Source: Henricia sp. BOLD:AAB3569
Taxonomy: Eukaryota; Echinodermata; Asteroidea; Spinulosida; Echinasteridae
Reading direction: 5' to 3'
Length of the DNA stretch: 64,000 nt
NCBI GenBank assembly: GCA_037783545.1
Contig: JBBELK010001069.1
Location: 182,938 to 246,937, forward strand
The first letter of the stretch is position 1. The number at the start of each line of letters is the position of its first letter. The translations under genes were made by a program, and so were the position numbers. The notes under the pieces are model-generated. The model searched no databases and was not told the DNA's origin. It was given only the letters and a program-made list of their open reading frames with translations. Below, piece after piece: positions 8,429 to 22,700 of the stretch.

Positions 8429-9689
8429 AGGACAAGTGCGCAATATAGAGAGTTTGGAGCATGCAAAATTTGAAGTTCGTCGGAACATTTTTCGACCTCC
8501 AAATTTGCCGACGTTTGGACCACACTTTGACCAAATTGCCGAGCCAAACTGGGGTGCGTCAACGACAGTCCGAAGGACTGAGCATGCGCACGACTCAGGA
8601 GTACACCAAAGAGGTGTGTACAGACAGCCACGGTTTGCCTGAGCAGTCAGGAAGCCCCAACCCAGTTTTCCCTAAACTTTGAAATTTCTCTGCCATTTCC
8701 CGGCGAAAGTCTGTCAATTTTTTAGGACAAGTGCGCAATATAGAGAGTTTGGAGCATGCAAAATTTGAAGTTCGTCGGAACATTTTTCGACCTCCAAATT
8801 TGCCGACGTTTGGATCACACTTTGACCAAATTGCCGAGCCAAACTGGGGTGCGTCAACGACAGTCCGAATGACTGAGCATGCGCACGACTCAGGAGTACA
8901 CCAAAGAGGTGTGTACAGACAGCCACGGTTTGCGTGAGCAGTCAGGAATCCCCAACCCAGTTTTCCCTAAACTTTGAAATTTCTCTGCCATTTCCCGGCG
9001 AAAGTCTGTCAATTTTTTAGGACAAGTGCGCAATATAGAGAGTTTGGAGCATGCACAATTTGAAGTCCGTCGGAACATTTTTCGACCTCCAAATTTGCCG
9101 ACGTTTGGACCACACTTTGACCAAATTGCCGAGCCAAACTGGGGTGCGTCAACGACAGTCCGAAGGACTGAGCATGCGCACGACTCAGGAGTACACCAAA
9201 GAGGTGTGTACATACAGCCACGGTTTGCGTGAGCAGTCAGGAAGCCCCAACCCAGTTTTCCCTAAACTTTGAAATTTCTCTGCCATTTCCCGGCGAAAGT
9301 CTGTCAATTTTTTAGGACAAGTGCGCAATATAGAGAGTTTGGAGCATGCAAAATTTGAAGTTCGTCGGAACATTTTTCGACCTCCAAATTTGCCGACGTT
9401 TGGACCACACTTTGACCAAATTGCCGAGCCAAACTGGGGTGCGTCAACGACAGCCCGAAGGACTGAGCATGCGCACGACTCAGCAGTACACCAAAGAGGT
9501 GTGTACAGACAGCCACGGTTTTCGTGAGCAGTCAGGAAGCCCCAACCCAGTTTTCCCTAAACTTTGAAATTTATCTGCCATGTCCCGGCGAAAGTCTGTC
9601 AATTTTTTAGGACAAGTGCGCAATATAGAGAGTTTGGAGCATGCAAAATTTGAAGTTCGTCGGAACATTTTTCGACCTCCAAATTTGCC

Positions 9690-9968
9690 GACGTTTGGAC
9701 TACACTTTGACCAAATTGCCGAGCCAAACTGGGGTGCGTCAACGACAGTCCAAAGGACTGAGCATGCTCACGACTCAGGAGTACACCAAAGAGGTGTGTA
9801 CAGACAGCCACGGTTTGCGTGAGCAGTCAGGAATCCCCAACCCAGTTTTCCCTAAACTTTGAAATTTCTCTGCCATTTCCCGGCGAAAGTCTGTCAATTT
9901 TTTAGGACAAGTGCGCAATATAGAGAGTTTGAAGTCCGTCGGAACATTTTTCGACCTCCAAATTTGCC
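9690..9968 (+). repeat. 279 bp monomer with a 16 bp deletion
   Basis: GAGAGTTTG is followed directly by AAGTCCG at 9931/9932. The missing 16 bases lie between two TTTG copies (unit 239-242 and 255-258, one copy lost) and include the second GCATGC. The 3' side carries the AAGTCCG subtype. Confidence 0.9.
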
Positions 9969-12623
9969 GACGTTTGGACCACACTTTGACCAAATTGCCG
10001 AGCCAAACTGGGGTGCGTCAACGACAGCCCGAAGGACTGAGCATGCGCACGACTCAGGAGTACACCAAAGAGGTGTGTACATACAGCCACGGTTTGCGTG
10101 AGCAGTCAGGAAGCCCCAACCCAGTTTTCCCTAAACTTTGAAATTTCTCTGCCATTTCCCAGCGAAAGTCTGTCAATTTTTTAGGACAAGTGCGCAATAT
10201 AGAGAGTTTGGAGCATGCAAAATTTGAAGTTCGTCGGAACATTTTTCGACCTCCAAATTTGCCGACGTTTGGACCACACTTTGACCAAATTGCCGAGCCA
10301 AACTGGGGTGCGTCAACGACAGTCCGAAGGACTGAGCATGCGCACGACTCAGGAGTACACCAAAGAGGTGTGTACAGACAGCCACGGTTTGCGTGAGCAG
10401 TCAGGAATCCCCAAGCCAGTTTTCCCTAAACTTTGAAATTTCTCTGCCATTTCCCGGCGAAAGTCTGTCAATTTTTTAGGACAAGTGCGCAATATAGAGA
10501 GTTTGGAGCATGCAAAATTTGAAGTTCGTCGGAACATTTTTCGACCTCCAAATTTGCCGACGTTTGGACCACACTTTGACCAAATTGCCGAGCCAAACTG
10601 GGGTGCGTCAACGACAGTCTGAAGGACTGAGCATGCGCACGACTCAGGAGTACACCAAAGAGGTGTGTACAGACAGCCACGGTTTGCGTGAGCAGTCAGG
10701 AAGCCCCAACCCAGTTTTCCCTAAACTTTGAAATTTCTCTGCCATTTCCCGGCGAAAGTCTGTCAATTTTTTAGGACAAGTGCGCAATATAGAGAGTTTG
10801 GAGCATGCAAAATTTGAAGTTCGTCGGAACATTTTTCGACCTCCAAATTTGCCGACGTTTGGTCCACACTTTGACCAAATTGCCGAGCCAAACTGGGGTG
10901 CGTCAACGACAGTCCGAAGGACTGAGCATGCGCACGACTCAGGAGTACACCAAAGAGGTGTGTACAGACAGCCACGGTTTTCGTGAGCAGTCAGGAAGCC
11001 CCAACCCAGTTTTCCCTAAACTTTGAAATTGATCTGCCATGTCCCGTCGAAAGTCTGTCAATTTTTTAGGACAAGTGCGCAATATAGAGAGTTTGGAGCA
11101 TGCAAAATTTGAAGTTCGTCGGAACATTTTTCGACCTCCAAATTTGCCGACGTTTGGACCACACTTTGACCAAATTGCCGAGCCAAACTGGGGTGCGTCA
11201 ACGACAGTCCGAAGGACTGAGCATGCGCACGACTCAGGAGTACACCAAAGAGGTGTGTACAGAAAGCCACGGTTTGCGTGAGCAGTCAGGAATCCCCAAC
11301 CCAGTTTTCCCTAAACTTTGAAATTTCTCTGCCATTTCCCGGCGAAAGTCTGTCAATTTTTTAGGATAAGTGCGCAATATAGAGAGTTTGGAGCATGCAC
11401 AATTTGAAGTCCGTCGGAACATTTTTCGACCTCCAAATTTGCCGACGTTTGGACCACACTTTGACCAAATTGCCGAGCCAAACTGGGGTGCGTCAACGAC
11501 AGTCCGAAGGACTGAGCATGCGCACGACTCAGGAGTAGACCAAAGAGGTGTGTACATACAGCCACGGTTTGCGTGAGCAGTCAGGAAGCCCCAACCCAGT
11601 TTTCCCTAAACTTTGAAATTTCTCTGCCATTTCCCGGCGAAAGTCTGTCAATTTTTTAGGACAAGTGCGCAATATAGAGAGTTTGGAGCATGCAAAATTT
11701 GAAGTTCGTCGGAACATTTTTCGACCTCCAAATTTGCCGACGTTTGGACCACACTTTGACCAAATTGCCGAGCCAAACTGGGGTGCGTCAACGACAGCCC
11801 GAAGGACTGAGCATGCGCACGACTCAGGAGTACACCAAAGAGGTGTGTACAGACAGCCACGGTTTTCGTGAGCAGTCAGGAAGCCCCAACCCAGTTTTCC
11901 CTAAACTTTGAAATTTATCTGCCATGTCCCGGCGAAAGTCTGTCAATTTTTTAGGACAAGTGCGCAATATAGAGAGTTTGGAGCATGCAAAATTTGAAGT
12001 TCGTCGGAACATTTTTCGACCTCCAAATTTGCCGACGTTTGGACTACACTTTGACCAAATTGCCGAGCCAAACTGGGGTGCGTCAACGACAGTCCAAAGG
12101 ACTGAGCATGCTCACGACTCAGGAGTACACCAAAGAGGTGTGTACAGACAGCCACGGTTTGCGTGAGCAGTCAGGAATCCCCAACCCAGTTTTCCCTAAA
12201 CTTTGCAATTTCTCTGCCATTTCCCGGCGAAAGTCTGTCAATTTTTTAGGACAAGTGCGCAATATAGAGAGTTTGGAGCATGCACAATTTGAAGTCCGTC
12301 GGAACATTTTTCGACCTCCAAATTTGCCGACGTTTGGACCACACTTTGACCAAATTGCCGAGCCAAACTGGGGTGCGTCAACGACAGTCCGAAGGACTGA
12401 GCATGCGCACGACTCAGGAGTACACCAAAGAGGTGTGTACATACAGCCACGGTTTGCGTGAGCAGTCAGGAATCCCCAACCCAGTTTTCCCTAAACTTTG
12501 AAATTTCTCTGCCATTTCCCGGCGAAAGTCTGTCAATTTTTTAGGACAAGTGCGCAATATAGAGAGTTTGGAGCATGCAAAATTTGAAGTTCGTCGGAAC
12601 ATTTTTCGACCTCCAAATTTGCC

Positions 12624-12917
12624 GACGTTTGGACCACACTTTGACCAAATTGCCGAGCCAAACTGGGGTGCGTCAACGACAGTCCGAAGGACTGAGCATG
12701 CGCACGACTCAGGAGTACACCAAAGAGGTGTGTACAGACAGCCACGGTTTTCGTGAGCAGTCAGGAAGCCCCAACCCAGTTTTCCCTAAACTTTGAAATT
12801 TATCTGCCATGTCCCGGCGAAAGTCTGTCAATTTTTTAGGACAAGTGCGCAATATAGAGAGTTTGGAGCATAAAAATTTGAAGTTCGTCGGAACATTTTT
12901 CGACCTCCAAATTTGCC
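12624..12917 (+). repeat. 294 bp monomer (-1)
   Basis: GAGCATGCAAAATTTG has become GAGCATAAAAATTTG at about 12866-12880, a net loss of one base that also destroys the GCATGC palindrome. Confidence 0.85.
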
Positions 12918-13929
12918 GACGTTTGGACCACACTTTGACCAAATTGCCGAGCCAAACTGGGGTGCGTCAACGACAGTCCGAAGGACTGAGCATGCGCACG
13001 ACTCAGGAGTACACCAAAGAGGTGTGTACAGACAGCCACGGTTTGCGTGAGCAGTCAGGAATCCCCAACCCAGTTTTCCCTAAACTTTGAAATTTCTCTG
13101 CCATTTCCCGGCGAAAGTCTGTCAATTTTTTAGGACAAGTGCGCAATATAGAGAGTTTGGAGCATGCACAATTTGAAGTCCGTCGGAACATTTTTCGACC
13201 TCCAAATTTGCCGACGTTTGGACCACACTTTGACCAAATTGCCGAGCCAAACTGGGGTGCGTCAACGACAGTCCGAAGGACTGAGCATGCGCACGACTCA
13301 GGAGTACACCAAAGAGGTGTGTACATACAGCCACGGTTTGCGTGAGCAGTCAGGAAGCCCCAACCCAGTTTTCCCTAAACTTTGAAATTTCTCTGCCATT
13401 TCCCAGCGAAAGTCTGTCAATTTTTTAGGACAAGTGCGCAATATAGAGAGTTTGGAGCCTGCAAAATTTGAAGTTCGTCGGAACATTTTTCGACCTCCAA
13501 ATTTGCCGACGTTTGGACCACACTTTGACCAAATTGCCGAGCCAAACTGGGGTGCGTCAACGACAGTCCGAAGGACTGAGCATGCGCACGACTCAGGAGT
13601 ACACCAAAGAGGTGTGTACAGACAGCCACGGTTTTCGTGAGCAGTCAGGAAGCCCCAACCCAGTTTTCCCTAAACTTTGAAATTTATCTGCCATGTCCCG
13701 GCGAAAGTCTGTCAATTTTTTAGGACAAGTGCGCAATATAGAGAGTTTGGAGCATGCAAAATTTGAAGTTCGTCGGAACATTTTTCGACCTCCAAATTTG
13801 CCGACGTTTGGACCACACTTTGACCAAATTGCCGAGCCAAACTGGGGTGCGTCAACGACAGTCCGAAGGACTGAGCATGCGCACGACTCAGGAGTACACC
13901 AAAGAGGTGTGTACAGACAGCCACGGTTT

Positions 13930-16900
13930 GCGTGAGCAGTCAGGAATCCCCAACCCAGTTTTCCCTAAACTTTGAAATTTCTCTGCCATTTCCCGGCGAA
14001 AGTATGTCAATTTTTTAGGACAAGTGCGCAATATAGAGAGTTTGGAGCATGCACAATTTGAAGTCCGTCGGAACATTTTTCGACCTCCAAATTTGCCGAC
14101 GTTTGGACCACACTTTGACCAAATTGCCGAGCCAAACTGGGGTGCGTCAACGACAGTCCGAAGGACTGAGCATGCCCACGACTCAGGAGTACACCAAAGA
14201 GGTGTGTACATACAGCCACGGTTTGCGTGAGCAGTCAGGAAGCCCCAACCCAGTTTTCCCTAAACTTTGAAATTTCTCTGCCATTTCCCGGCGAAAGTCT
14301 GTCAATTTTTTAGGACAAGTGCGCAATATAGAGAGTTTGGAGCATGCAAAATTTGAAGTTCGTCGGAACATTTTTCGACCTCAAAATTTGCCGACGTTTG
14401 AACCACACTTTGACCAAATTGCCGAGCCAAACTGGGGTGCGTCAACGACAGTCCGAAGGACTGAGCATGCGCATCACTCAGGAGTACACCAAAGAGGTGT
14501 GTACAGACAGCCACGGTTTGCGTGAGCAGTCAGGAAGCCCCAACCCAGTTTTCCCTAAACTTTGAAATTTCTCTGCCATTTCCCGGCGAAAGTCTGTCAA
14601 TTTTTTAGGACAAGTGCGCAATATAGAGAGTTTGGAGCATGCAAAATTTGAAGTTCGTCAGAACATTTTTCGACCTCCAAATTTGCCGACGTTTGGACCA
14701 CACTTTGACCAAATTGCCGAGCCAAACTGGGGTGCGTCAACGACAGTCCAAAGGACTGAGCATGCGCACGACTCAGGAGTACACCAAAGAGGTGTGTACA
14801 GACAGCCACGGTTTGCGTGAGCAGTCAGGAAGCCCCAACCCAGTTTTCCCTAAACTTTGAAATTTCTCTGCCATTTCCCGGCGAAAGTCTGTCAATTTTT
14901 TAGAACAAGTGCGCAATATAGAGAGTTTGGAGCATGCAAAATTTGAAGTTCGTCGGAACATTTTTCGACCTCCAAATTTGCCGACGTTTGAACCACACTT
15001 TGACCAAATTGCCGAGCCAAACTGGGGTGCGTCAACGACAGTCCGAAGGACTGAGCATGCGCACGACTCAGGAGTACACCAAAGAGGTGTGTACAGACAG
15101 CCACGGTTTGAGTGAGCAGTCAGGAAGCCCCAACCCAGTTTTCCCTAAACTTTGAAATTTCTCTGCCATTTCCCGGCGAAAGTCTGTCAATTTTTTAGGA
15201 CAAGTGCGCAATATAGAGAGTTTGGAGCATGCACAATTTGAAGTCCGTCGGAACATTTTTCGACCTCCAAATTTGCCGACGTTTGGACCACACTTTGACC
15301 AAATTGCCGAGCCAAACTGGGGTGCGTCAACGACAGTCCGAAGGACTGAGCATGCGCACGACTCAGGAGTACACCAAAGAGGTGTGTACATACAGCCACG
15401 GTTTGCGTGAGCAGTCAGGAAGCCCCAACCCAGTTTTCCCTAAACTTTGAAATTTCTCTGCCATTTCCCGGCGAAAGTCTGTCAATTTTTTAGGACAAGT
15501 GCGCAATATAGAGAGTTTGGAGCATGCAAAATTTGAAGTTCGTCGGAACATTTTTCGACCTCAAAATTTGCCGACGTTTGAACCACACTTTGACCAAATT
15601 GCCGAGCCAAACTGGGGTGCGTCAACGACAGTCCGAAGGACTGAGCATGCGCAAGACTCAGGAGTACACCAAAGAGGTGTGTACAGACAGCCACGGTTTG
15701 CGTGAGCAGTCAGGAAGCCCCAACCCAGTTTTCCCTAAACTTTGAAATTTCTCTGCCATTTCCCGGCGAAAGTCTGTCAATTTTTTAGGACAAGTGCGCA
15801 ATATAGAGAGTTTGGAGCATGCAAAATTTGAAGTTCGTCGGAACATTTTTCGACCTCCAAATTTGCCGACGTTTGGACCACACTTTGACCAAATTGCCGA
15901 GCCAAACTGGGGTGCGTCAACGACAGTCCGAAGGACTGAGCATGCGCACGACTCAGGAGTACACCAAATAGGTGTGTACAGACAGCCACGGTTTGCGTGA
16001 GCAGTCAGGAAGCCCCAACCCAGTTTTCCCTAAACTTTGAAATTTCTCTGCCATTTCCCGGCGAAAGTCTGTCAATTTTTTAGGACAAGTGCGCAATATA
16101 GAGAGTTTGGAGCATGCAAAATTTGAAGTTCGTCGGAACATTTTTCGACCTCCAAATTTGCCGACGTTTGGACCACACTTTGACCAAATTGCCGAGCCAA
16201 ACTGGGGTGCGTCAACGACAGTCCGAAGGACTGAGCATGCGCACGACTCAGGAGTACACCAAAGAGGTGTGTACAGACAGCCACGGTTTGAGTGAGCAGT
16301 CAGGAAGCCCCAACCCAGTTTTCCCTAAACTTTGAAATTTCTCTGCCATTTCCCGGCGAAAGTCTGTCAATTTTTTAGGACAAGTGCGCAATATAGAGAG
16401 TTTGGAGCATGCAAAATTTGAAGTTCGTCGGAACATTTTTCGACCTCAAAATTTGCCGACGTTTGAACCACACTTTGACCAAATTGCCGAGCCAAACTGG
16501 GGTGCGTCAACGACAGTCCGAAGGACTGAGCATGCGCATGACTCAGGAGTACACCAAAGAGGTGTGTACAGACAGCCACGGTTTGCGTGAGCAGTCAGGA
16601 ATCCCCAACCCAGTTTTCCCTAAACTTTGAAATTTCTCTGCCATTTCCCGGCGAAAGTATGTCAATTTTTTAGGACAAGTGCGCAATATAGAGAGTTTGG
16701 AGCATGCACAATTTGAAGTCCGTCGGAACATTTTTCGACCTCCAAATTTGCCGACGTTTGGACCACACTTTGACCAAATTGCCGAGCCAAACTGGGGTGC
16801 GTCAACGACAGTCCGAAGGACTGAGCATGCGCACGACTCAGGAGTACACCAGAGAGGTGTGTACATACAGCCACGGTTTGCGTGAGCAGTCAGGAAGCCC

Positions 16901-19240
16901 CAACCCAGTTTTCCCTAAACTTTGAAATTTCTCTGCCATTTCCCGGCGAAAGTCTGTCAATTTTTTAGGACAAGTGCGCAATATAGAGAGTTTGGAGCAT
17001 GCAAAATTTGAAGTTCGTCGGAACATTTTTCGACCTCAAAATTTGCCGACGTTTGAACCACACTTTGACCAAATTGCCGAGCCAAACTGGGGTGCGTCAA
17101 CGACAGTCCGAAGGACTGAGCATGCGCATCACTCAGGAGTACACCAAAGAGGTGTGTACAGACAGCCACGGTTTGCGTGAGCAGTCAGGAAGCCCCAACC
17201 CAGTTTTCCCTAAACTTTGAAATTTCTCTGCCATTTCCCGGCGAAAGTCTGTCAATTTTTTAGGACAAGTGCGCAATATAGAGAGTTTGGAGCATGCAAA
17301 ATTTGAAGTTCGTCAGAACATTTTTCGACCTCCAAATTTGCCGACGTTTGGACCACACTTTGACCAAATTGCCGAGCCAAACTGGGGTGCGTCAACGACA
17401 GTCCAAAGGACTGAGCATGCGCACGACTCAGGAGTACACCAAAGAGGTGTGTACAGACAGCCACGGTTTGCGTGAGCAGTCAGGAAGCCCCAACCCAGTT
17501 TTCCCTAAACTTTGAAATTTCTCTGCCATTTCCCGGCGAAAGTCTGTCAATTTTTTAGAACAAGTGCGCAATATAGAGAGTTTGGAGCATGCAAAATTTG
17601 AAGTTCGTCGGAACATTTTTCGACCTCCAAATTTGCCGACGTTTGAACCACACTTTGACCAAATTGCCGAGCCAAACTGGGGTGCGTCAACGACAGTCCG
17701 AAGGACTGAGCATGCGCACGACTCAGGAGTACACCAAAGAGGTGTGTACAGACAGCCACGGTTTGAGTGAGCAGTCAGGAAGCCCCAACCCAGTTTTCCC
17801 TAAACTTTGAAATTTCTCTGCCATTTCCCGGCGAAAGTCTGTCAATTTTTTAGGACAAGTGCGCAATATAGAGAGTTTGGAGCATGCACAATTTGAAGTC
17901 CGTCGGAACATTTTTCGACCTCCAAATTTGCCGACGTTTGGACCACACTTTGACCAAATTGCCGAGCCAAACTGGGGTGCGTCAACGACAGTCCGAAGGA
18001 CTGAGCATGCGCACGACTCAGGAGTACACCAAAGAGGTGTGTACATACAGCCACGGTTTGCGTGAGCAGTCAGGAAGCCCCAACCCAGTTTTCCCTAAAC
18101 TTTGAAATTTCTCTGCCATTTCCCGGCGAAAGTCTGTCAATTTTTTAGGACAAGTGCGCAATATAGAGAGTTTGGAGCATGCAAAATTTGAAGTTCGTCG
18201 GAACATTTTTCGACCTCAAAATTTGCCGACGTTTGAACCACACTTTGACCAAATTGCCGAGCCAAACTGGGGTGCGTCAACGACAGTCCGAAGGACTGAG
18301 CATGCGCATGACTCAGGAGTACACCAAAGAGGTGTGTACAGACAGCCACGGTTTGCGTGAGCAGTCAGGAAGCCCCAACCCAGTTTTCCCTAAACTTTGA
18401 AATTTCTCTGCCATTTCCCGGCGAAAGTCTGTCAATTTTTTAGGACAAGTGCGCAATATAGAGAGTTTGGAGCATGCAAAATTTGAAGTTCGTCGGAACA
18501 TTTTTCGACCTCCAAATTTGCCGACGTTTGGACCACACTTTGACCAAATTGCCGAGCCAAACTGGGGTGCGTCAACGACAGTCCGAAGGACTGAGCATGC
18601 GCACGACTCAGGAGTACACCAAATAGGTGTGTACAGACAGCCACGGTTTGCGTGAGCAGTCAGGAAGCCCCAACCCAGTTTTCCCTAAACTTTGAAATTT
18701 CTCTGCCATTTCCCGGCGAAAGTCTGTCAATTTTTTAGGACAAGTGCGCAATATAGAGAGTTTGGAGCATGCAAAATTTGAAGTTCGTCGGAACATTTTT
18801 CGACCTCCAAATTTGCCGACGTTTGGACCACACTTTGACCAAATTGCCGAGCCAAACTGGGGTGCGTCAACGACAGTCCGAAGGACTGAGCATGCGCACG
18901 ACTCAGGAGTACACCAAAGAGGTGTGTACAGACAGCCACGGTTTGAGTGAGCAGTCAGGAAGCCCCAACCCAGTTTTCCCTAAACTTTGAAATTTCTCTG
19001 CCATTTCCCGGCGAAAGTCTGTCAATTTTTTAGGACAAGTGCGCAATATAGAGAGTTTGGAGCATGCAAAATTTGAAGTTCGTCGGAACATTTTTCGACC
19101 TCAAAATTTGCCGACGTTTGAACCACACTTTGACCAAATTGCCGAGCCAAACTGGGGTGCGTCAACGACAGTCCGAAGGACTGAGCATGCGCATGACTCA
19201 GGAGTACACCAAAGAGGTGTGTACAGACAGCCACGGTTTG
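13930..19240 (+). repeat. HOR block C: 9-mer (2655 bp) present twice
   Basis: Marks repeating with a shift of 2655 include AAAGTATGTC (about 14001 and 16656), GCGCATCACTC (about 14471 and 17126), CGTCAGAAC (about 14656 and 17311), TTAGAACAAG (about 14901 and 17556), CCAAATAGG (about 15965 and 18620), and CCTCAAAATTTG with TTTGAACC at several positions. The copies differ privately at GCATGCCCAC (14176), CACCAGAG (16851), GCAAGACTC (15653, T in the partner) and GGAATCC (16601, GGAAGCC in the partner). Confidence 0.88.
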
Positions 19241-19787
19241 CGTGAGCAGTCAGGAAGCCCCAACCCAGTTTTCCCTAAACTTTGAAATTTCTCTGCCATT
19301 TCCCGGCGAAAGTCTGTCAATTTTTTAGGACAAGTGCGCAATATAGAGAGTTTGGAGCATGCAAAATTTGAAGTTCGTCGGAACATTTTTCGACCTCCAA
19401 ATTTGCCGACGTTTGGACCACACTTTGACCAAATTGCCGAGCCAAACTGGGGTGCGTCAACGACAGTCCGAAGGACTGAGCATGCGCACGACTCAGGAGT
19501 ACACCAAAGAGGTGTGTACAGACAGCCACGGTTTGCGTGAGCAGTCAGGAAGCCCCAACCCAGTTTTCCCTAAACTTTGAAATTTCTCTGCCATTTCCCA
19601 GCGAAAGTCTGTCAATTTTTTAGGACAAGTGCGCAATATAGAGAGTTTGGAGCATGCACAATTTGAAGTTCGTCGGAACATTTTTCGACCTCCAAATTTG
19701 CCGACGTTTGGACCACACTTTGACCAAATTGCCGAGCCAAACTGGGGTGCGTCAACGACAGTCCGAAGGACTGAGCATGCGCACGAC

Positions 19788-22700
19788 TCAGGAGTACACC
19801 AAAGAGGTGTGTACAGACAGCCACGGTTTGAGTGAGCAGTCAGGAAGCCCCAACCCAGTTTTCCCTAAACTTTGAAATTTCTCTGCCATTTCCCGGCGAA
19901 AGTCTGTCAATTTTTTAGGACAAGTGCGCAATATAGAGAGTTTGGAGCATGCAAAATTTGAAGTTCGTCGGAACATTTTTCGACCTCCAAATTTGCCGAC
20001 GTTTGGACCACACTTTGACCAAATTGCCGAGCCAAACTGGGGTGCCTCAACGACAGTCCGAAGGACTGAGCATGCGCACGACTCAGGAGTACACCAAAGA
20101 GGTGTGTACAGACAGCCACGGTTTGCGTGAGCAGTCAGGAAGCCCCAACCCAGTTTTCCCTAAACTTTGAAATTTCTCTGCCATTTCCCGGCGAAAGTCT
20201 GTCAATTTTTTAGGACAAGTGCGCAATATAGAGAGTTTGGAGCATGCACAATTTGAAGTCCGTCGGAACATTTTTCGACCTCCAAATTTGCCGACGTTTG
20301 GACCACACTTTGACCAAATTTCCGAGCCAAACTGGGGTGCGTCAACGACAGTCCGAAGGACTGAGCATGCGCACGACTCAGGAGTACACCAAAGAGGTGT
20401 GTACAGACAGCCACGGTTTGCGTGAGCAGTCAGGAAGCCCCAACCCAGTTTTCCCTAAACTTTGGAATTTCTCTGCCATTTCCCGGCGAAAGTCTGTCAT
20501 TTTTTTAGGACAAGTGCGCAATATAGAGAGTTTGGAGCATGCAAAATTTGAAGTTCGTCGGAACATTTTTCGACCTCCAAATTTGCCGACGTTTGGACAA
20601 CACTTTGACCAAATTGCCGAGCCAAACTGGGGTGCGTCAACGACAGTCCGAAGGACTTAGCATGCGCACGACTCTGGAGTACACCAAAGAGGTGTGTACA
20701 GACTGCCACTGTTTGCGTGAGCAGTCAGGAAGCCCCAACCCAGTTTTCCCTAAACTTTGAAATTTCTCTGCCATTTCCCGGCGAAAGTCTGTCAATTTTT
20801 TAGGACAAGTGCGCAATATAGAGAGTTTGGAGCATGTAAAATTTGAAGTTCGTCGGAACATTTTTCGACCTCCAAATTTGCCGACGTTTGAACCACACTT
20901 TGACCAAATTGCCGAGCCAAACTGGGGTGCGTCAACGACAGTCCGAAGGACTGAGCATGCGCACGACTCAGGAGTACACCAAAGAGGTGTGTACAGACAG
21001 CCACGGTTTGCGTGAGCAGTCAGGAAGCTCCAACCCAGTTTTCCCTAAACTTTGAAATTTCTCTGCCATTTCCCGGCGAAAGTCTGTCAATTTTTTAGGA
21101 CAAGTGCGCAATATAGAGAGTTTGGAGCATGCACAATTTGAAGTCCGTCGGAACATTTTTCGACCTCCAAATTTGCCGACGTTTGGACCACACTTTGACC
21201 AAATTTCCGAGCCAAACTGGGGTGCGTCAACGACAGTCCGAAGGACTGAGCATGCGCACGACTCAGGAGTACACCAAAGAGGTGTGTACAGACAGCCACG
21301 GTTTGCGTGAGCAGTCAGGAAGCCCCAACCCAGTTTTCCCTAAACTTTGAAATTTCTCTGCCATTTCCCGGCGAAAGTCTGTCAATTTTTTAGGACAAGT
21401 GCGCAATATAGAGAGTTTGGAGCATGCAAAATTTGAAGTTCGTCGGAACATTTTTCGACCTCCAAATTTGCCGACGTTTGGACCACACTTTGACCAAATT
21501 GCCGAGCCAAACTGGGGTGCGTCAACGACAGTCCGAAGGACTGAGCATGCGCACGACTCAGGAGTACACCAAAGAGGTGTGTACAGACAGCCACGGTTTG
21601 CGTGAGCAGTCAGGAAGCCCCAACCCAGTTTTCCCTAAACTTTGAAATTTCTCTGCCATTTCCCGGCGAAAGTCTGTCAATTTTTTAGGACAAGTGCGCA
21701 ATATAGAGAGTTTGGAGCATGCAAAATATGAAGTTCGTCGGAACATTTTTCGACCTCCAAATTTGCCGACGTTTGAACCACACTTTGACCAAATTGCCGA
21801 GCCAAACTGGGGTGCGTCAACGACAGTCCGAAGGACTGAGCATGCGCATGACTCAGGAGTACACCAAAGAGGTGTGTACAGACAGCCACGGTTTGCGTGA
21901 GCAGTCAGGAAGCCCCAACCCAGTTTTCCCTAAACTTTGAAATTTCTCTGCCATTTCCCGGCGAAAGTCTGTCAATTTTTTAGGACAAGTGCGCAATATA
22001 GAGAGTTTGGAGCATGCAAAATTTGAAGTTCGTCGGAACATTTTTCGACCTCCAAATTTGCCGACGTTTGGACCACACTTTGACCAAATTGCCGAGCCAA
22101 ACTGGGGTGCGTCAACGACAGTCCGAAGGACTGAGCATGCGCACGACTCAGGAGTACACCAAAGAGGTGTGTACAGACAGCCACGGTTTGCGTGAGCAGT
22201 CAGGAAGCCCCAACCCAGTTTTCCCTAAACTTTGAAATTTCTCTGCCATTTCCCAGCGAAAGTCTGTCAATTTTTTAGGACAAGTGCGCAATATAGAGAG
22301 TTTGGAGCATGCAAAATTTGAAGTTCGTCGGAACATTTTTCGACCTCCAAATTTGCCGACGTTTGGACCACACTTTGACCAAATTGCCGAGCCAAACTGG
22401 GGTGCGTCAACGACAGTCCGAAGGACTGAGCATACGCACGACTCAGGAGTACACCAAAGAGGTGTGTACAGACAGCCACGGTTTGAGTGAGCAGTCAGGA
22501 AGCCCCAACCCAGTTTTCCCTAAACTTTGAAATTTCTCTGCCATTTCCCGGCGAAAGTCTGTCAATTTTTTAGGACAAGTGCGCAATATAGAGAGTTTGG
22601 AGCATGCAAAATTTGAAGTTCGTCGGAACATTTTTCGACCTCCAAATTTGCCGACGTTTGGACCACACTTTGACCAAATTGCCGAGCCAAACTGGGGTGC

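Larger units (their letters stand above)
7624..14097 (+). repeat. HOR block B: mixed 3-, 5- and 7-mer spacing, resolving into an 885 bp trimer
   Basis: Three diagnostic monomer classes recur: b1 with CTGCCATGTCC (about 7514, 9580, 11039, 11924, 12809, 13693); b2 with GGACTACAC, GTCCAAAGG and CATGCTCACG (7624, 9690, 12034); and b3 with GCACAATTTGAAGTCCG followed by TACATACAG (about 7870, 9051, 11395, 12280, 13164, 14049). From about 11.0 kb the order b1, b3, plain repeats every 885 bp (884 once because of a 1 bp loss). The b1 and b2 classes are absent from roughly 14 to 60 kb. Confidence 0.85.

Noticed and set aside
8343-8642. 99-codon frame repeated at 50512, 51693, 53759, 56415, 58652, 59771, 61837 and 62133
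   Set aside because: It appears only where the T tract gained one base and fused two satellite frames, so it reports T7 monomers rather than a gene.
11985-12461. 158-codon open frame, with a similar one at 46499-46975
   Set aside because: Each arises because one monomer lost the TGA in ACTTTGAAATTT (GCAATTT near 12206, TTAAATTT near 46719), joining two shadow frames. The two translations come from the same satellite frames and show no coding constraint.
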